Below are positions 5,463-8,241 of a DNA stretch of 8,241 nucleotides, one piece after another (the stretch's first letter is position 1; every line of letters begins with the position of its first letter). The notes beneath the pieces are model-generated. The model was not told the origin of the DNA. It searched no databases and saw only the letters and a program-made list of their open reading frames with translations. The translations under genes were made by a program, and so were the position numbers. The stretch is from Lachnospiraceae bacterium (GTDB taxonomy: Bacteria > Bacillota > Clostridia > Lachnospirales > Lachnospiraceae), in the NCBI GenBank assembly GCA_021200345.1, contig JAJQGR010000326.1:1-8241 (forward strand). The letters are read 5' to 3'.

Positions 5463-6773
5463 ATGAATCATATTGTTCCAAAACTGCTGATATATGGGGA
5501 TATGCCGCGGGATTCCATCCTGATGGAGTTGAGTTCCATTTTTGCCGCTTTTGAGGCGGGGGCTGTGGCGGATGATGAGCTTGTAACCCGCATTCACCGT
5601 CAGATCAAAAGAATTCTGGAGGTGGCCACCGATTATGGCTTTGATGATAATCTATGGCAAAATTACCTGACCTTTTTGCTGATCACCAGCGAGAATCCCT
5701 TCAGCATCACCTGTGAGAAAGTGGGCGCCAGTGTGGGCAGCGTGAATTATTTCGCGAAAGGGGATTTTCGGGCTTTTAAAGAATTGTTCGATTACGATTT
5801 TGGTACGATTGAGGAGAAACTGCATATAGACTGCTTCTCAAGGATCACACATTATCAGGCCATCAGCAAAAAGGAATTGATGTACAATAAAAATGTCAGC
5901 GAAAAGGTGCAGGCACTGAGTGCGGCGCTTGCCGGAGCAAAGGACGAAGAGGAGTTTTTTGACCGCGTTACCGGGTTCTATAAAGCATATGGCGTAGGAA
6001 TGTTTGGCTTAAATAAGGCTTTCCGCATTCAGTCCGGCGATCATGACGGAGATGTCACTTTCCTTCCAATCAATAATATGGATAAGGTGATGCTGGATGA
6101 CCTGATCGGTTATGAACTTCAGAAAAAGAAGCTTGTGGACAACACCCGCGCCTTTGTGGAGGGCAGAAAGTGTAACAACGTGCTGCTTTTTGGGGACAGC
6201 GGCACCGGCAAATCCACCAGCATCAAGGCGATCGTCAATCAGTTTTATCCCGACGGCCTGCGTATGATTGAGATTTATAAGCATCAGTTCAAGGATCTTT
6301 CCGGCGTCATTGCCCGGATCAAAAACCGCAATTATAAATTTATCATTTACATGGATGATCTTTCCTTTGAGGAATTTGAGGTGGAATACAAGTTTTTAAA
6401 GGCGGTCATCGAGGGCGGCGTGGAGACAAAGCCGGACAATATCCTGATTTATGCCACATCCAACCGGCGCCATCTGATCAAGGAGGTCTGGTCCGACCGG
6501 GACGATATGGAAACCGGGGGCGGTCTGCACCGCTCCGACACCATGGAGGAAAAGCTGTCTTTAGTGCATCGATTTGGAGTAACCATCAATTATTCCAAGC
6601 CTACGCCGAAGGAATTCAGGGAAATTGTGTTGGGGCTGGCGCATCGGGCCGGCGTAGCAATGTCCGATGAAGAACTTCTGGCTGAGGCCAATAAGTGGGA
6701 ACTGTCCCATGGCGGCATTTCCGGCCGTACTGCCCAGCAATTCATAAATTATGTGCAGAGTATCTGCGAATGA
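5463..6773 (+). CDS. DUF815-family AAA ATPase
   Basis: The product is 436 residues from the ATG at 5463, chosen because GGGAG at 5450-5454 lies eight bases upstream; a GTG at 5448 overlaps that site and would add five residues. The N-terminal half (about 1-200) is helical without a known motif. The ATPase half has Walker A GDSGTGKST (244-252), Walker B FIIYMDDLSF (293-302), a SNRRHLIKE segment after the next strand, the VHRFGVTINY segment, and a GRTAQQF sensor-2-like helix near the C-terminus. The order and wording of these motifs are those of the DUF815 family, single-copy cytoplasmic ATPases common in Firmicutes and Proteobacteria with no settled function. The length is normal for the family. 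The deacetylase gene follows after 37 bp, so cotranscription is likely. Confidence 0.93.
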   Translation: MNHIVPKLLIYGDMPRDSILMELSSIFAAFEAGAVADDELVTRIHRQIKRILEVATDYGFDDNLWQNYLTFLLITSENPFSITCEKVGASVGSVNYFAKGDFRAFKELFDYDFGTIEEKLHIDCFSRITHYQAISKKELMYNKNVSEKVQALSAALAGAKDEEEFFDRVTGFYKAYGVGMFGLNKAFRIQSGDHDGDVTFLPINNMDKVMLDDLIGYELQKKKLVDNTRAFVEGRKCNNVLLFGDSGTGKSTSIKAIVNQFYPDGLRMIEIYKHQFKDLSGVIARIKNRNYKFIIYMDDLSFEEFEVEYKFLKAVIEGGVETKPDNILIYATSNRRHLIKEVWSDRDDMETGGGLHRSDTMEEKLSLVHRFGVTINYSKPTPKEFREIVLGLAHRAGVAMSDEELLAEANKWELSHGGISGRTAQQFINYVQSICE

Positions 6774-6792
6774 TCTGATAAAATCTGATAAA
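6773..6792. repeat. 10-bp tandem duplication between two genes
   Basis: ATCTGATAAA occurs twice back to back (6773-6782 and 6783-6792). The first copy begins on the last base of the ATPase stop codon. The duplication fills most of the 37-bp gap before the deacetylase and sits just upstream of its AAAGGAA ribosome binding site (6798-6804). It may be a simple slippage duplication. Confidence 0.8.
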
Positions 6793-6810
6793 ATATGAAA
6801 GGAACTTATC

Positions 6811-7617
6811 ATGAAAATTTATATCTGTTTCCCCGAGGGAAAAGCAAAAACCCTCACCATGAGTTATGACGACGGCAAGCTTGCCGACAAAAAGCTGATC
6901 GGTATTTTTAACAAATACGGCATCAGAGGGACCTTTAACTTGAACACCGGCCTGATGGATCAGCCCGAGCGTATTCCCAGAGAGGAAATCAAAGACTTGT
7001 ATCAGGGCCATGAGATTGCGACCCATACCTATACCCATCCGACCATTGCCCGCTGTCCCTCCACAGAGATTTACAGGGAAATAGTGGAAGACAGAAAAGG
7101 CCTGGAGGCCATCACCGGGTATCCGGTGAGAGGCCATGCCTATCCCAACGGTTCCGTCAGTGAGCAGGTTAAACGTATTTTTTCGGACTGCGGTATCGCA
7201 TACGGCCGCACAGTGGAGGAGACCGGAGGCTTTGAACTGCCTGCAGAGTGGATGAACTGGAAAGCGACCTGCCATCATAATCATAATCTTCTGGCGCTGG
7301 GAGAGAGCTTCTTAAATTTCAAGAAGATTCAGTATCTTAAGTGCATGTATGTGTGGGGACATTCCTACGAATTTGACAATCATAATAACTGGGAGCTGAT
7401 GGAGGAATTCTGCAAAATGATGGGAGGGCAGCCGGATATCTGGTATGCCACCAATATTGAGATTCATGATTATATGGAAGCGTCGAAGCTGCTGCAGTTT
7501 GCGGCGGATGAGAGCTTTGTATATAATCCAACCGCCATGGATCTGTGGCTTTCCGTGGATGGACAGATTGTGAAAGTTGCGGGAGGAGAGAAAAAGAACT
7601 TATGCTGGATATCTTAA
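6811..7617 (+). CDS. Polysaccharide deacetylase-family (NodB/CE4-like) protein, no signal peptide
   Basis: The product is 268 residues. The metal and catalytic motifs of the carbohydrate esterase 4 fold are present: SYDDG at 18-22 (D20 as likely base, D21 as metal ligand), H72 and H76 in HTYTHP, the AYPNG segment at 110-114 after R107, and a late WGHSYE with H184. It should hydrolyse an N- or O-acetyl group from a sugar or related amide. Most envelope-acting members carry a signal peptide or membrane anchor. This one begins MKIYICFPEGKAKTLTMSYDDG, placing the catalytic domain at the very N-terminus, so it is probably cytoplasmic and acts on a soluble or lipid-linked precursor. AAAGGAA precedes the ATG by six bases. 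The 3' end overlaps uppP by 16 bp, suggesting coupled expression with lipid-carrier recycling. The substrate is unknown. Confidence 0.9.
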   Translation: MKIYICFPEGKAKTLTMSYDDGKLADKKLIGIFNKYGIRGTFNLNTGLMDQPERIPREEIKDLYQGHEIATHTYTHPTIARCPSTEIYREIVEDRKGLEAITGYPVRGHAYPNGSVSEQVKRIFSDCGIAYGRTVEETGGFELPAEWMNWKATCHHNHNLLALGESFLNFKKIQYLKCMYVWGHSYEFDNHNNWELMEEFCKMMGGQPDIWYATNIEIHDYMEASKLLQFAADESFVYNPTAMDLWLSVDGQIVKVAGGEKKNLCWIS

Positions 7618-8241
7618 TTGCGATTTTGTTTGGACTGGTGGAGGGAATCACTGAGTGGCTGCCGATCAGCTCCACGGGACATATGATTCTTCTGGAGGAA
7701 TTTATCAGCTTTGAGAACGTCAGCGAGGATTTTTTCAGCATGTTTGATGTGGTCATTCAGCTGGGCGCGATTCTGGCGGTGGTAGTTTTATTCTGGGGGC
7801 GGTTATTTCTTTTCAAAAAGGTCAGCGACCAAAAGCATCCGTCCGGACATATCACCATTGACATGGATATTATCCGAATGTGGATCAAGGTGTTGATCGG
7901 CTGTATTCCGGCGGCTGTAGTGGGCATTTTGCTGGATGATTTTGTGGATGAGCATTTTTATAATGGGGTCGTAGTTTCCCTGGCGCTGATTATTTTCGGT
8001 GTGGCGTTTATTTTGATTGAGAACTGGAACAAGGGAAGAATTCCTGCTGTTAATTCTATTGAGGAGATGGACATTAAGACCATTCTGATCATTGGATGCT
8101 TTCAGCTTCTGGCGGCCATTTTCCCGGGTACCAGCCGCAGCGGAGCCACCATTGTGGGCGCGCTGCTGATTGGCGTCAGCCGTACAACTGCCGCGGAATT
8201 TACGTTCTTTATGGCGGTGCCGGTGATGGCGGGAGCCAGTC
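7602..8241 (+). CDS. uppP: Undecaprenyl-diphosphatase UppP (BacA family), 3' end cut by window
   Basis: The first 213 codons are present and the frame is still open at the window edge; the family usually has about 260-280 residues. The membrane enzyme removes a phosphate from undecaprenyl diphosphate, recycling the lipid carrier for peptidoglycan and other cell-wall polymers, and its overproduction gives bacitracin resistance. Both signature motifs are visible: EGITEWLPISSTGH at 14-27 (E14, E18, S24 and H27) and PGTSRSG at 175-181 with the essential arginine R179. Hydrophobic segments typical of this polytopic protein occur throughout. The ATG at 7602 lies inside the end of the deacetylase gene. 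GGGAGGAG at 7581-7588 is 13 bases upstream, a rather long spacing, but the protein aligns with the family from its first residues, so I keep this start. Confidence 0.96.
   Translation, partial: MLDILIAILFGLVEGITEWLPISSTGHMILLEEFISFENVSEDFFSMFDVVIQLGAILAVVVLFWGRLFLFKKVSDQKHPSGHITIDMDIIRMWIKVLIGCIPAAVVGILLDDFVDEHFYNGVVVSLALIIFGVAFILIENWNKGRIPAVNSIEEMDIKTILIIGCFQLLAAIFPGTSRSGATIVGALLIGVSRTTAAEFTFFMAVPVMAGAS

Overview
The window reads as chromosomal DNA from a low-to-mid GC Gram-positive anaerobe, most likely a clostridium of the Lachnospiraceae type. The reasons are the strong GGAGG-type ribosome binding sites, tightly packed genes with short or negative gaps, a TTG start, and the gene families present. 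The lineage is inferred from these features only, since no marker gene is present. There are nine protein-coding genes (eight complete, one cut by the right edge). I see no RNA gene, CRISPR array or transposase.

Layout: (1) Positions 1-238 are AT-rich and without a convincing gene. They hold an 8-bp perfect inverted repeat and three tandem 33-bp units, the last running into the start region of the first gene. (2) 239-1570 (+) is a solitary AAA_14/DUF4143-type ATPase with a nuclease-fold-like C-terminus. (3) 1571-1754 is intergenic and carries a good sigma-A-type promoter and a spaced inverted repeat. (4) 1755-4979 (+) looks like one transcription unit of four genes: a CbxX/CfxQ-type AAA+ ATPase with a helical, possibly TerB-like N-terminal region; an aldo/keto reductase; an 83-residue free-standing domain resembling part of the fatty acid kinase subunit FakA; and a dCMP/cytidine-type deaminase whose start overlaps the stop of the FakA-like gene. 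(5) 4973-5365 (-) is an unrecognised 130-residue protein whose 3' end overlaps the deaminase gene by 7 bp. (6) 5366-5462 is a divergent promoter region with a perfect 14-bp palindrome. (7) 5463-8241 (+) holds a DUF815-type ATPase, a polysaccharide deacetylase-family protein without a signal peptide, and, overlapping it by 16 bp, the first 213 codons of undecaprenyl-diphosphatase UppP.

Working together: the last two genes plausibly serve envelope carbohydrate and lipid-carrier metabolism. The four-gene unit joins an ATPase chaperone-like protein with small-molecule enzymes (carbonyl reduction, nucleotide deamination) and a lipid-kinase-like domain. A stress or metabolite-repair role would fit, but this is inference from mixed family identities. 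Three unrelated P-loop ATPases in about 6.5 kb is notable, though nothing in the sequence proves that they cooperate. The best candidates for something undescribed are the orphan FakA-like domain coupled to the deaminase, the unknown 130-residue protein divergent from the DUF815 ATPase, and the in-frame 33-bp repeats ahead of the DUF4143 ATPase.
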